A stretch of DNA of 64,000 nt from Myxococcales bacterium. GTDB lineage: Bacteria > Myxococcota > Polyangia > Nannocystales > Nannocystaceae. The DNA lies in the NCBI GenBank assembly GCA_016793465.1, contig JAEUJW010000056.1, positions 30,019-94,018 on the forward strand. The letters are read 5' to 3'. Made by a program: the position numbers and the translations under genes. Of this stretch, positions 41,582-50,571 are shown piece by piece. The notes under the pieces were generated by a model that saw only the letters and a list, made by a program, of their open reading frames with translations, was not told where the DNA came from and made no database searches. Positions within the stretch are counted from its first letter, which is position 1. Every line of letters starts with the position of its first letter.

Positions 41582-43303
41582 TCAGCCGCGGACGACGCGG
41601 GCCTTGAGGGCGACCTTGCCGTCCTTGATGTAGACCGAGAACTGCACGTCCTTCACGTCGGGGCGCTTCATCAGCTCGGCGGTGTTGGCCCGCAGCTTGG
41701 TGGCGAACTTGTCGTAGGTGAAGTTGTCGATGCTCTCGTTGTTCTCGACCTTGAACTTGACGAACTCCTCGAAGACCTCCTGGTAGTAGGCCTCGCGCAC
41801 GGCGTCGTCCTTGGCGGGCTCGGGCGCGTTGGGGTCGTTGTCCATGGTCATCAGGTTGCCGATGACGGTCTCGCGCGAGCGCAGGGGCTTGGTGGCCGGC
41901 ATGGTGAAGAAGCCGGGGCCGCGGCCCTGCTGACCGGCGGCGCCGGCGTTGGGGTTGGCGGCGATCGACGGGTGGGCCTGCGTGGGCGCCTCGTCCTCGG
42001 GCGACTGCGCGGGCGGGGTGCGGGTGGCCGACGGCGGCGGCGCGACCTGGCCGCCGGTCTTCTGGCCGGGCGGGATGCGGCGGTTGGAGCGGGTGTTGCT
42101 GCTGGCGACGGCGGGCAGGCGACGCGAGCCGCGGCGCGAGTCCTCGCCCTCGGCCTCGCCCATGTCGGCGGCCTGGAGGCTGGTGCGCAGGGCCTCGTGG
42201 TACTGGTGGGCGGACTTAGCGAGCTCGCCGACCGGGCCGTTGCCGTAGGTGTCGTAGAACAGCTGCTGCTGGGTGCCGAGGCGCATGGCGTTGAACTCGG
42301 CGGTGAGGCGCTTCAGCGGGCCGGTGGCCTCCATGGTCGGCAGGTAGATGGCGAGCGCGAGGCTGAGGGCCAGCACGAAGATCAGCGCGGCGACGTGCTC
42401 GCCGGTCATGCCGTTGTCCATGGCGCCGCGGATCGCGGGCAGGAGCTCCTTCTGGCCGGCGGCGGCGGTCTTGTCGGACAGCACGACGAGCAGGGTGCCG
42501 TTGTCGCCGGTGCCGGCGGGGCCGGGCACGCGACCGACGGAGCCGATGCGGGCGCCGAGGTTCTCGCCGACGCGGAACACCGGCGAGGCGCCGACCGGCG
42601 GGGCTTCGCGGCCGTGCTCCTTGGCGAGGGTGGCGAAGGCGTCGCCGATGTTCTGGTCGTTGATCTTGGCGCCGTCGAGCGGCGCGCCTTCACGGACCAG
42701 CGCGGCGGGGCTGCGGGTGCCGAGGATCTGGCGGAAGAACGACTTGGGCCCGAGGTCGAGCGGGTGGGTGGCGACCAGGCGCACGCCGCTGTTGTTGGCC
42801 TGCGAGACCTTGACGACCTCGAGCGAACCACCGAGCGTGGCCGAGAACAGGTCCTCGGACTCCGGCGCGACGTTGATGTACGCGGGCAGCTTGGGGACCT
42901 CGGCGATCTTGTCGGACTCGGCGCCGTGCACCGCGACGACGGCGCCCGTCTTGTCGAACAGGGCGACGGTCATCTGCGGGTAGTCCTGCAGCAGGCCGGT
43001 GTTGGCGACGTTGCTGAGCGCGCCGGAGACGTCGGTCGTGGGGATCGTGCCGTCGCGGTTGGCGACCGGGTTGAGCGCGGCCTTCAGTCCGGGGTCTTGC
43101 AGCATCGCCGGGGCACGCGACACCGGCGAGGCCTGGATCTCCGCCGCGAGCGCGGCCACCCCGGCCTCGGTGGTCGCCTGCAACGCGGCCTTGTCCGCGT
43201 CGGTGAAGCCGCCCGCGGTGCCGAAGGACAACAGGAACATCCCCGCGAGGAAGGCCGTCGCGAGACATGCAAGGATTGCAGCCCAGATCTTCGTTAGCAG
43301 CAC
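41582..43303 (-). CDS. MXAN_5187-like two-helix membrane protein
   Basis: 573 aa from GTG 43303 (TTGCCA-N18-TACACT ends 10 bases before it). Helix 1 spans residues 5-27 and helix 2 about 305-325 (VAALIFVLALSLALAIYLP), enclosing a ~275-residue periplasmic sensor-like region. A HAMP-like stretch follows, then a Pro-rich linker. The final ~85 residues (REAYYQEVFEEFVKFKVENNE...) match the domain I know as the MXAN_5187 C-terminal domain of myxobacteria. Function unknown; the architecture suggests an envelope sensor. Confidence 0.8.
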   Translation of the reverse strand: MLLTKIWAAILACLATAFLAGMFLLSFGTAGGFTDADKAALQATTEAGVAALAAEIQASPVSRAPAMLQDPGLKAALNPVANRDGTIPTTDVSGALSNVANTGLLQDYPQMTVALFDKTGAVVAVHGAESDKIAEVPKLPAYINVAPESEDLFSATLGGSLEVVKVSQANNSGVRLVATHPLDLGPKSFFRQILGTRSPAALVREGAPLDGAKINDQNIGDAFATLAKEHGREAPPVGASPVFRVGENLGARIGSVGRVPGPAGTGDNGTLLVVLSDKTAAAGQKELLPAIRGAMDNGMTGEHVAALIFVLALSLALAIYLPTMEATGPLKRLTAEFNAMRLGTQQQLFYDTYGNGPVGELAKSAHQYHEALRTSLQAADMGEAEGEDSRRGSRRLPAVASSNTRSNRRIPPGQKTGGQVAPPPSATRTPPAQSPEDEAPTQAHPSIAANPNAGAAGQQGRGPGFFTMPATKPLRSRETVIGNLMTMDNDPNAPEPAKDDAVREAYYQEVFEEFVKFKVENNESIDNFTYDKFATKLRANTAELMKRPDVKDVQFSVYIKDGKVALKARVVRG

Positions 43304-43313
43304 GATTGGGCCT

Positions 43314-43343
43314 AGTGTATGGCTTCGCGGCCCTTGCTGGCAA
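43314..43343 (-). promoter_or_regulatory. Promoter of the MXAN_5187-like gene
   Basis: Minus strand: TTGCCA (43343-43338), 18 bases, TACACT (43319-43314), 10 bases to GTG 43303. Confidence 0.55.
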
Positions 43344-43429
43344 TTTCGTGATGCACGCCGCGTGCTCCGGGCGAGATCACCCACGACGGAGGGGCGCAAC
43401 AAAACCCGGACATTTGCCGAATCCTCGGC

Positions 43430-45265
43430 ATGGCGATCCTCCTCTCCTCTCTCGCATTTGCTTCAGGCGTGGCGCTCGGCGCGTGGCTCGGTCCGACCTC
43501 CCTCGCGATCGGGCTGCTGGTGGCTGCGACGGCGCTGGCGGTCCTGGCGGGGCGCCTCCGCGGTTGCGGGCGGTTCCGAGCCGGGCTGGTGGTGGCGGTC
43601 TTCGGGCTGGCCGGATTCGTGCGCGGATCGCAGCCAGGGGCGTCGGGGACGCCGGTGGCCGGCGAGGGGCTGGTGCTGGTGACGGTGGAGGGGGCGAGCA
43701 CGCCGGCCGGGGCGCGCTGCGAGGTCGTGGTGGGCCCTCAGGGGTCGTCGGAACGCTGGTTGCTGCAGGTCGATCCCGCGCGGTGCCCGCTGACGGGAGG
43801 GCAAGATTTGTGGATCCGCGGCGGAGATCTCTCCGTGGCCGGGGGTCCGCGGTGGCCGGGGGATGAACCGGGAGATCCGCGACGCCGCGGGGTCGACCGC
43901 AGCTTCGCGGTGGAGCAGGTGTGGCCGGCGTCGGCGAGCCCGGGCGGGTACTGGGCCGCGGTCGCGGCGGCGCGTCAGGCCGGCGAGGCGGCGGCCCGCG
44001 GGGCGCCAGATCGCGGGTTCGTGATCGCGGCGGTGCTCGGGCTGCCGGCGGCGCTGCCCCCGGAGCGCCGCGAGGACCTGCGGGCGGCCGGGCTCGGGCA
44101 CCTGGTGGCGGTCAGCGGGATGAACGTGGCGGTGGCGGCGTTGCTGCTGCGCGGGCCGCTGCTGCGGCTCGGGCTGCTGCTCGGCGGCGGGCTGACGCTG
44201 GGCTGCGCGCTGGCGTGGCTGCCGGTGGCGGCGTACGTCGGGCTGACCGGGGCGGCGGCGCCGGCGATGCGAGCGGCGGTGATGTTCACGCTGGTCCAGC
44301 TGGGAGCGCTGTGGGGACGACCGGGGCACGGGTACACGCTGCTGGCGCTGGCGAGCGCGGGGCTGCTGGCCTATCGCCCGGGCTGGGCGCTCGACGCGGG
44401 GTTCCAGCTGTCGGTGGCGGCGATGGCGGTGCTGGTGCGGCCGCTGCGGACCGGGGAGGCCGCGCCGGGGCTGCTGCGGCAGAGCTGGGAGGTGGCGTGG
44501 GTGACCTGTCCGATCGGACTGGTGCACTTCGGGGAGGCCTCGGCGTGGGGCGTGCTGACCAACCTGGTGGCGGTGCCGGTGTTCACGATCTGGGTGCTGC
44601 CGCTGGGGGCGCTCGGGTGCTTGCTGTGGCCGTGGTGCGGGGCCGGGGCGCTCGCGCCGGCGGCGTGGGGCGGGCAGGTGGTGCTCGACGTGGCGGCGCT
44701 GGTCGGCGCGCTGCCGGCGGTGCCGGTGTGGGGGCTGGGGCTGGCGGCGGGGGTGTGCGCGGGGCTCCGTCTGGTGCGGCCGTGGTGGCCGATGCCGGGG
44801 TACGCGACGGCGGGGGCGACGATCGCGGCGGCGCTGTGGACGGGGCCGCGGGTGGCTTCGGAGCGCCCGCCTGCGTGGTTCGCGGTCGGCGGCTCGCGGC
44901 AGCCGGCGCTGGTGGTGCCACATGAAGTGACCGGAGATGCATGCGTGCGAGATCCGGGGCTGCATCCGGGCGCGTGGGTCGGGCTGCTGGCGGGGCTCGG
45001 GTATCGCGGGGTCGCGGGGGTCTCGGCGAGCCGCGGGGAGGACCCGCCGCACGTGGTGGCGGTGCGGGCGGAGATCGTCGCGGCGGGGCTGTGGCGGCCG
45101 ATCGCGGGCTGCGAATTCCCGGCGATCAAGCCGGTGCGGGCGGCCGTCAAGGCGTGCCTGCGGCGCGTGGGCGGGGAGGTGGCGGCGGTCCGCGAGGGGC
45201 CGCGCTGCTTTTTAAGAAATGGGGCGTGGGAGGCCGTGGGTGACGACGGGGAGCGGGATGGGTAG
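43430..45265 (+). CDS. comEC: ComEC/Rec2-family DNA-uptake channel protein, degenerate C-terminus
   Basis: 611 aa. Competence domain is clear: REDLRAAGLGHLVAVSGMNVAVAALLLRG, the polytopic core with AAPAMRAAVM, and FQLSVAAMAVLV. Full-length ComEC proteins are 700-800 aa and end in a metallo-beta-lactamase domain with HxHxDH. Here the last ~180 residues lack that motif, so the nuclease domain is absent or unrecognisable. It likely forms the inner-membrane channel for single-stranded DNA. The stop codon UAG is also the start of the -10 of the next gene. Confidence 0.85.
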   Translation: MAILLSSLAFASGVALGAWLGPTSLAIGLLVAATALAVLAGRLRGCGRFRAGLVVAVFGLAGFVRGSQPGASGTPVAGEGLVLVTVEGASTPAGARCEVVVGPQGSSERWLLQVDPARCPLTGGQDLWIRGGDLSVAGGPRWPGDEPGDPRRRGVDRSFAVEQVWPASASPGGYWAAVAAARQAGEAAARGAPDRGFVIAAVLGLPAALPPERREDLRAAGLGHLVAVSGMNVAVAALLLRGPLLRLGLLLGGGLTLGCALAWLPVAAYVGLTGAAAPAMRAAVMFTLVQLGALWGRPGHGYTLLALASAGLLAYRPGWALDAGFQLSVAAMAVLVRPLRTGEAAPGLLRQSWEVAWVTCPIGLVHFGEASAWGVLTNLVAVPVFTIWVLPLGALGCLLWPWCGAGALAPAAWGGQVVLDVAALVGALPAVPVWGLGLAAGVCAGLRLVRPWWPMPGYATAGATIAAALWTGPRVASERPPAWFAVGGSRQPALVVPHEVTGDACVRDPGLHPGAWVGLLAGLGYRGVAGVSASRGEDPPHVVAVRAEIVAAGLWRPIAGCEFPAIKPVRAAVKACLRRVGGEVAAVREGPRCFLRNGAWEAVGDDGERDG

Positions 45266-45274
45266 AATCGCGCG

Positions 45275-45748
45275 GTGACGATCGTGGGCACGATCACGGT
45301 GCGCGAGCGCAACGGCGTCGACGCGGGTCGTGTGCACGCGCTGGCGCCGGGCAGGCACGTGGTCGGGCGCGATCCGGCGGCGGCGGTGTGCCTGCGCGGG
45401 GCGGACGTGTCGCGCCGGCACGCGAGCGTGACGGTGACGGCGGACGCGGTGACGGTGGCGGACCTGGGCAGCAAGAACGGGGTGCGGGTGATCCGCGGCG
45501 GGGGGCCGGCGCGCGTCGACGGTCCGGTGCGGCTGGGCGACGGAGGTTTGTTCGAGGTCGGGGGGATCGAGCTGGAGATCTCCCACCCGGGGGCGCAGGT
45601 CGAGGAGGCGCTGGCGCGGGTCGGCGAGACGACGGTGACGCGGATGGAATTCGTGGCGCCGCCGCGGCGACAGCCGAGCCCGACGGCGCCGCTGATCGCG
45701 ACCGTGCTGTTCGCGGCGATCGTGGCGGTGCTGCTGTGGACCGGGTAG
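45275..45748 (+). CDS. FHA-domain membrane protein
   Basis: 157 aa from GTG. FHA domain over residues ~5-105: GRHVVGRDP, VSRRHASV and DLGSKNGVRV give the phosphothreonine-binding Arg, Ser and Asn. One C-terminal helix (APLIATVLFAAIVAVLLW) anchors it with the FHA domain in the cytoplasm. TAGAAT (45263-45268) ends 6 bases before the start. It is 10 bases ahead of selA. It may read phosphorylation by Hanks-type kinases such as the one at 1075. Confidence 0.88.
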   Translation: MTIVGTITVRERNGVDAGRVHALAPGRHVVGRDPAAAVCLRGADVSRRHASVTVTADAVTVADLGSKNGVRVIRGGGPARVDGPVRLGDGGLFEVGGIELEISHPGAQVEEALARVGETTVTRMEFVAPPRRQPSPTAPLIATVLFAAIVAVLLWTG

Positions 45749-45758
45749 ACGGTGGTGC

Positions 45759-47057
45759 ATGAAGCTGCCGCGGGTCGATGACGTGCTGGCCCACGCCGCC
45801 CTCGCGGCGCATCCGGCCGGGTATGCGCTGAGGAAGAAAGTCGCGCAGACGGTGCTGGCCGAGCTGCGGGCGCGGCGTGACGGCGAGGCGCCGGGGACCG
45901 AGGCGGTGGCGACGGCGGTGGCGGGTCGATTGGGTGAGCTGCTGCTCGTGCGTCCGGTGCGGATGATCAACGCGACCGGGGTGCTGCTGCACACCAACCT
46001 GGGACGCGCGCCGCTCGGCGAGGCGGCGGTGGCGGCGATGGTCGCGGCGGCCGGGACGTGCGCGCTCGAGCTCGAGGTCGAGTCGGGCAAGCGCGGCTCG
46101 CGGATGACGTGGTTGCGGCCGCTGCTGCAGGCAGTGATCGGCGCGGAGGACGTGCACGCGGTCAACAACGGGGCGGCGGCGCTGCTGCTGGCCTGCACGG
46201 CGCTGGGGCAGCCGGGCGGGGTGGTGCTGTCGCGCGGGCAGATGGTGGAGATCGGCGACGGGTTCCGCGTGGCCGAGATGGCGGCGGCGTGCGGCGTGCG
46301 GGTGGTCGAGGTCGGGAGCACCAACCGCACGCACCTGGAGGACTTTGTGCGGGCGCTCGACGGCGGGGCGTCGGCGATCTTGTGGGTGCACCTGAGCAAT
46401 TTTTCGCAGTCGGGGTTCGTGCATCACCCGCGGCTGGCGGGGCTGCACGCGCTGGCGAAGGCGCGCGGAGTGCCGCTGATCGCGGACCTGGGCTCGGGCT
46501 CGCTGGCGGAGATCGGCGACGAACCGACGGTGCAGGCGTACCTGTCCGAAGGGGCAGATGTGGTGACGTTCAGCGGGGACAAACTGCTGGGCGGGCCGCA
46601 GGCGGGGGTCCTGGCCGGACACAGGCCGCTCATCGAGCGCTGCCGGCGGCACCCGCTGGCGCGGGCGCTGCGGCTCGACAAGACGGCGGTGGCGGCGTTG
46701 CACGCGACGGCGGCGGCATACGCGTGCGGAGTGGCGTCGCCGCTGCAGGCGAGGGTCGCGGCGAGCGTGGCGGAGCTGCGGGCGCGGGCCGAGGCGATCG
46801 TCGGGGCGCTCGGGTGGTCGGGCCGCGTGCGCGCGAGCGAGGCGACGATCGGAGGGGGGTCGCTGCCGGGGCAGGTGATGGCGAGCGTGGCGATCGCGGT
46901 GCCGACGGAGCGGCCGGATCGCACGGCGCGGCTGCTGCGGACGGGCTCACCGGGGGTGATCGGGCGGGTGCAGGAGGGCGAGCTGCTGCTCGACCTGCGG
47001 GCGGTCGCGCCATCCGAGGACTGTTTGATTATTGAAGCGCTGCGGCGGGTGCAGTGA
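45759..47057 (+). CDS. selA: L-seryl-tRNA(Sec) selenium transferase
   Basis: 432 aa. PLP enzyme converting Ser-tRNA(Sec) to Sec-tRNA(Sec). Signature segments: MINATGVLLHTNLGRAPL, EVGSTNRTHLEDF, and the PLP lysine in FSGDKLLGGPQAGVL. N-terminal domain is a little shorter than in E. coli (463 aa). It is convergent with selB, with 2 bases between stops. A palindromic element (46540-46560) codes LSEGAD just before the PLP-lysine loop. No selC tRNA was found in the window. Confidence 0.93.
   Translation: MKLPRVDDVLAHAALAAHPAGYALRKKVAQTVLAELRARRDGEAPGTEAVATAVAGRLGELLLVRPVRMINATGVLLHTNLGRAPLGEAAVAAMVAAAGTCALELEVESGKRGSRMTWLRPLLQAVIGAEDVHAVNNGAAALLLACTALGQPGGVVLSRGQMVEIGDGFRVAEMAAACGVRVVEVGSTNRTHLEDFVRALDGGASAILWVHLSNFSQSGFVHHPRLAGLHALAKARGVPLIADLGSGSLAEIGDEPTVQAYLSEGADVVTFSGDKLLGGPQAGVLAGHRPLIERCRRHPLARALRLDKTAVAALHATAAAYACGVASPLQARVAASVAELRARAEAIVGALGWSGRVRASEATIGGGSLPGQVMASVAIAVPTERPDRTARLLRTGSPGVIGRVQEGELLLDLRAVAPSEDCLIIEALRRVQ
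46540..46560. repeat. Dispersed palindromic element, opposite orientation
   Basis: ACCTGTCCGAAGGGGCAGAT; the complement reads ATCTGCCCCTTCGGACAGGT. It lies inside selA next to the active-site loop, codes YLSEGAD, and may be fortuitous. Confidence 0.5.
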
Positions 47058-47059
47058 GC

Positions 47060-49363
47060 TCAGAGGCGCGGGCCGGGGATGCGGGTGTTGCCCTGGCGCC
47101 TCGAGATCTGCAGGCGGTCGAGGTGCTCGAGGAAGGGGACCACGAACTTGCGCGAGAGGCCGGTCAGATCTTTAAATGCCTGGACGTCGAGCACGCCGTG
47201 GCTGCGCAGGTGGCTGCGGGCCTGATCGACGAGGGCCTCGTGGTGGACGCGGGCGAGCGAGAGGTCGGGCGACACGCGGACGATGGCGCCGGCGCGCTGG
47301 AGGGCGCTGAGGGACTCGAGTGCCTGGCGCTCGCCGAGGCCGGTGCGGTCCTGGACGTCGCGCAGGGTCGGCGGGGTGATGCCGCCGGCGAGGTAGAGGT
47401 CGAGCACGGACTGGACCTGCGGGGGGAACTTGTCGGACTTCGGCTCGTCGGCGGGGACGGTGAGGAGGTCGCCGTCGGCGCGCAGGAGGCCGCGGGTGAC
47501 CGCGAGGGCGACGGCGGCGGCGGTGACGGCCGGGGCCACGCGGCCGGGCAGGCCGCCGGCGACGGCGGAGCGGCCGAGGCCGGGCTGGAGCGGGTGCTCG
47601 GCCTGGAAGCGGGCGACGTGGGCGACGGCGGCGGTCGCGAGCGGGGGCAGGACGGCGGTGTCGAGCCAGCGCTGCTCGTCGAGCGCGAGGCCGAGGCCGC
47701 GCTCCGAGATGTCTCTTAAAATTGGCTCGAGATCGACGACGCCGGCGCGGTGCTCGAGCTCGTCGCGGGTGATGCCGAGGGCGCCGGCGTCGCGCAGGAG
47801 GGCGAGCACGCGGTCGGTGGGCGAGGCGCCGTGCACGGCGCGGGCGAGGGCCAGCCAGCGCGGGCGCTGGCCGCGGCCGTCGGAGGGGCGCGGGTCGAGC
47901 ACGAGGCCGCCGCCGACGGTGTGGCCGTGTCGACGCGCGAGCTCGCCGCCGCGGGTGGTGCGCAGGACGAGGCGCTGGCCGTGCCAGGTCGGGAGCGGGA
48001 GGTCGAGGCGCAGGCGCACGATCGCGGCGGCGCCGGGGGGGACCGACGCGCGGGCGCGCGGCGAGGCGGATGTCCCCGGGGACAGGTCGGAGGTCGGCGG
48101 AGCGGATGTCCCCGGGGACAGGTCGGAGGTGCGGGCGGAGGACGTGCCCGTGCGGCCGGTGGGGGCGGCGCGGGTGGATGCTGCGGGTGTCCCTCGGGAC
48201 AGGTCGGCGGGCTTCGACTTGCGGGACGCGGCGGGGGGCGGGTCGGCGCGGGGCGGTGTGGTGGATGTCCCCGGGGACAGGTCGGCGGGGTTCGACTTGC
48301 GGGGTGCGGCGGAGGGGGGGATGATGGATGTCCCCGGGGACAGGTCGGCGGGATCGACGGGTGCCTCGAGGGACAGGTCGTCGGACAGCGGGCCGAGGGG
48401 GTCGAGGCGGGCGGTGACGTGGGTGGTGCCGGCGCAGACCTCGAGGGTGGTGCCGCTGTGCCAGGTGACGTCGTCGTGGGGGAGGTGGGTGAGGAGGGCG
48501 AGCAGGGTCTGGGTGCGGTCGACGCGGCGGCCGGTGGTGATGATGTCGCCGCGGGCGAGGTCGTCGGTGGCGACGTTGCCGAGGTTGAGGGCCACACGGT
48601 TGCCGGCGGAGATCTGCTCGTGGGTGACGCCGCGGACGTGGAGGGCGCGGGCGCGGAGCTCGGAGGGCCGGCGGTGCTGGCCGGTGGGGATGCAGGTGAA
48701 GCGGGCGTCGCGGGCGAGGTCGATGCGGCCGGCGAGCAGCGTGCCGGTGGCGACGGTGCCGTGGCCCTTGACCGCGAACACGCGATCGACGGGGAGGATC
48801 GGGCGGTCGCGCAGGTCGCGGGGGTCGAGGCTCTGGGCGAGCTTGCGGACGGCGGCGGTCAGCGCAGGCAGGCCCTCGCCGGTGAGCGCGGAGCAGGGGA
48901 CGATGGGGGCCTCGGCGAGCTGGGGGGCGAGCTCGCCGAGGGCGGCGCGCACGTCGGCCTCGGCGAGCGCGACGGCGTCGGGGTCGCCGCCGAGGCGGTC
49001 GACCTTGGTCAGGGCGACGACGCCGTGACGCAGGCCGAGCAGGCGGCACACGTGGAGGTGCTCGCGGGTCTGCGGCATGACGCCGTCCTCGGCGGAGACG
49101 ACGAGCAGGACGGCGTCGATGCCCCCGGCGCCGGCGACCATGGTGCGGACGAACGCCTCGTGGCCGGGCACGTCGACGATGCTGGCGACGAGGCCGGGGG
49201 CGACGGTCCAGGCGGCGAAGCCGAGCTCGATGGTGATGCCGCGGCGCTTTTCTTCGGGGAGGCGGTCGGTGTCGACGCCGGTGAGGGCGCGGACGAGGGA
49301 GGTCTTGCCGTGGTCGATGTGGCCGGCGGTGCCGAGGACGAGCGCGCGGGCCTTGGTGGCCAT
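47060..49363 (-). CDS. selB: Selenocysteine-specific elongation factor with repeat-built insertion
   Basis: 767 aa from ATG 49363 (E. coli SelB 614). GTPase: [19 protein letters not shown] (G1), [18 protein letters not shown] (G3), TKVD (G4). C-terminal winged-helix domains for SECIS binding end with [19 protein letters not shown]. Between them residues ~328-434 are a low-complexity insert with DLSPGTS repeated, coded by six palindromic elements. The insert accounts for most of the extra length and sits at the junction after the EF-Tu-like domains. It delivers Sec-tRNA to UGA codons with a SECIS; its client here includes the adjacent selD. A frame extension upstream of 49363 overlaps selD regulatory DNA. 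Confidence 0.93.
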   Translation of the reverse strand: MATKARALVLGTAGHIDHGKTSLVRALTGVDTDRLPEEKRRGITIELGFAAWTVAPGLVASIVDVPGHEAFVRTMVAGAGGIDAVLLVVSAEDGVMPQTREHLHVCRLLGLRHGVVALTKVDRLGGDPDAVALAEADVRAALGELAPQLAEAPIVPCSALTGEGLPALTAAVRKLAQSLDPRDLRDRPILPVDRVFAVKGHGTVATGTLLAGRIDLARDARFTCIPTGQHRRPSELRARALHVRGVTHEQISAGNRVALNLGNVATDDLARGDIITTGRRVDRTQTLLALLTHLPHDDVTWHSGTTLEVCAGTTHVTARLDPLGPLSDDLSLEAPVDPADLSPGTSIIPPSAAPRKSNPADLSPGTSTTPPRADPPPAASRKSKPADLSRGTPAASTRAAPTGRTGTSSARTSDLSPGTSAPPTSDLSPGTSASPRARASVPPGAAAIVRLRLDLPLPTWHGQRLVLRTTRGGELARRHGHTVGGGLVLDPRPSDGRGQRPRWLALARAVHGASPTDRVLALLRDAGALGITRDELEHRAGVVDLEPILRDISERGLGLALDEQRWLDTAVLPPLATAAVAHVARFQAEHPLQPGLGRSAVAGGLPGRVAPAVTAAAVALAVTRGLLRADGDLLTVPADEPKSDKFPPQVQSVLDLYLAGGITPPTLRDVQDRTGLGERQALESLSALQRAGAIVRVSPDLSLARVHHEALVDQARSHLRSHGVLDVQAFKDLTGLSRKFVVPFLEHLDRLQISRRQGNTRIPGPRL
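48069..48380. repeat. Six palindromic elements within selB
   Basis: GATGTCCCCGGGGACAGGTC at 48069, 48105, 48264 and 48327 (22 bases each with trailing GG), GGTGTCCCTCGGGACAGGTC at 48186, and GTGCCTCGAGGGACAGGTCG at 48361. The core TGTCCCCGGGGACA is a perfect palindrome. All share orientation, and in the minus-strand selB frame each full copy gives Asp-Leu-Ser-x-Gly-Thr. Adjacent spacers also share sequence (TTCGACTTGCGGG twice), indicating segmental duplication. Confidence 0.9.
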
Positions 49364-49373
49364 GACGGGGGTG

Positions 49374-49379
49374 TACACT
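49374..49379 (+). promoter_or_regulatory. -10 element of selD
   Basis: TACACT ends 7 bases before ATG 49387. A weak TTGGTG is 15 bases upstream, inside the selB start region. Supports the upstream selD start. Confidence 0.5.
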
Positions 49380-49386
49380 GCGCCGC

Positions 49387-50466
49387 ATGACCGAGACAAC
49401 CGATCTTCCTCGCCTGACGTCCCTCGCCCGCGGCGGCGGTTGAGCCGCGAAGCTGCGGCTGGGCGACCTGGTTCAGGTCCTGGAGGGCATGTCCCCGCCT
49501 CGACATGGGGACGACGAGGTGGTCGTCGGGACCGAGTTCTCCGACGACGCGGCGGTCGTGCGCGCCGGCGCCGACGGGCGCGGGCTGGTGCTGACGACCG
49601 ACGTGATCGCGCCGATCGTCGACGACCCGGGGTTGTTCGGGGAGATCGCGGCCTGCAACGCGCTGTCGGATGTGTACGCGATGGGCGGGCAGCCGCGGTT
49701 CGCGCTCAACCTGGCGTTCTTTCCCGACGACAAGCTGCCGCTGTCGGTGCTGCGGGAGATCCTCGCCGGCGGGGCGCGGGCGTGTGCCCGGGCCGGAGCG
49801 CGGGTGGTCGGCGGGCACAGCGTGCGCGACCCGGAGCCGAAGTTCGGGCTGGCGGTGACCGGCGAGGTCGAGCTCGCGGCGGTGCTGTCGAACCGCACGG
49901 CGCGGGCCGGGCAGGCGCTGGTGCTGAGCAAGGCGCTCGGCACCGGGATCGTCGGCACGGCGATCAAACAGGGCGCGGCGCGGGCGGAGGAGGTCGCGGC
50001 GGCGGTCGCGGGCATGACCTGTCTCAACGACCAGGCGCTGGCGGCGGGCCGCGAGCACGCGGTGACGGCGTGCACCGATGTCACGGGGTTCGGGCTGCTC
50101 GGGCACCTGCGCAACATCTTGTGGGGGTCGGGGCTGACGGCGACGGTGGCGATGCGGCGCCTGCCGGCGCTGCCGGGGGCGCTGGAGCACGCGGCGGCGG
50201 GGCGGGTGCCGGGCGGGTCGAGGGCGACGCTGAAGACGCTCGCGCCGGGGCTGCGCACGCGCGGCGAGGAGGACCCGCTGCTGGCGTTGCTGGCGGCCGA
50301 CGCCCAGACGTCGGGCGGGCTGCTGCTGACCGTCGACGCGGAGCGGGCCGACGCGCTGGCGGCGGCGCTGGTCGAGCGCGGGCAGGTCGGGCGCGTGGTC
50401 GGCTGGCTGGCGGCGGCGGATGATGAGACGCCGGCGGGGACGATGACGCTGGACTACTCGACGTGA
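49387..50466 (+). CDS. selD: Selenide, water dikinase containing selenocysteine (UGA codon 19)
   Basis: 359 aa if UGA 49441-49443 is read as Sec. From ATG 49387 the frame is [32 protein letters not shown], then [24 protein letters not shown] at 49489. LTxxxxxGGU/CxxK is the SelD active-site motif, so the UGA stands exactly where the catalytic Cys/Sec belongs and Lys follows three residues later. Further motifs: [36 protein letters not shown]. It makes selenophosphate from selenide and ATP. Starting at 49489 would delete the catalytic loop. It is divergent from selB with 23 bases between starts. Confidence 0.93.
49441..49479 (+). promoter_or_regulatory. Putative bacterial SECIS element of selD
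   Basis: After UGA (49441-49443) a perfect 6-bp hairpin GACCTG-GTT-CAGGTC lies at 49465-49479, with its G-starting loop about 28-30 bases after the UGA, inside the 16-37-base window known for bacterial SECIS loops. A second, nearer hairpin GCCGC-GAAGCT-GCGGC (49444-49459) could stack below it. Confidence 0.7.
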
Positions 50467-50571
50467 GCTGCTGACGCTGGACGGCTCGGCGTGCGTCGCG
50501 ACGAGCTCCTCGCCGCAAGGGCGAGGCGTGCGTCGCCGCGTGGACCTCGCCGAGCCGCCCAGCTCGCCGCG

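Noticed and set aside
44503..44521. ACCTGTCCGATCGGACTGG in comEC as another palindromic element
   Set aside because: It codes TCPIGLVHF in a conserved membrane segment expected in ComEC, so the match is probably coincidental.
49489..49491. selD start at ATG 49489
   Set aside because: It would remove the Gly-rich catalytic motif; the UGA at the Sec site and the upstream promoter favour ATG 49387.
45759..50466. tRNA-Sec gene (selC) within the sel region
   Set aside because: I looked for a ~95-base tRNA with UCA anticodon and GGTTCGAxTCC arm in the spacers and saw none; it must lie elsewhere.
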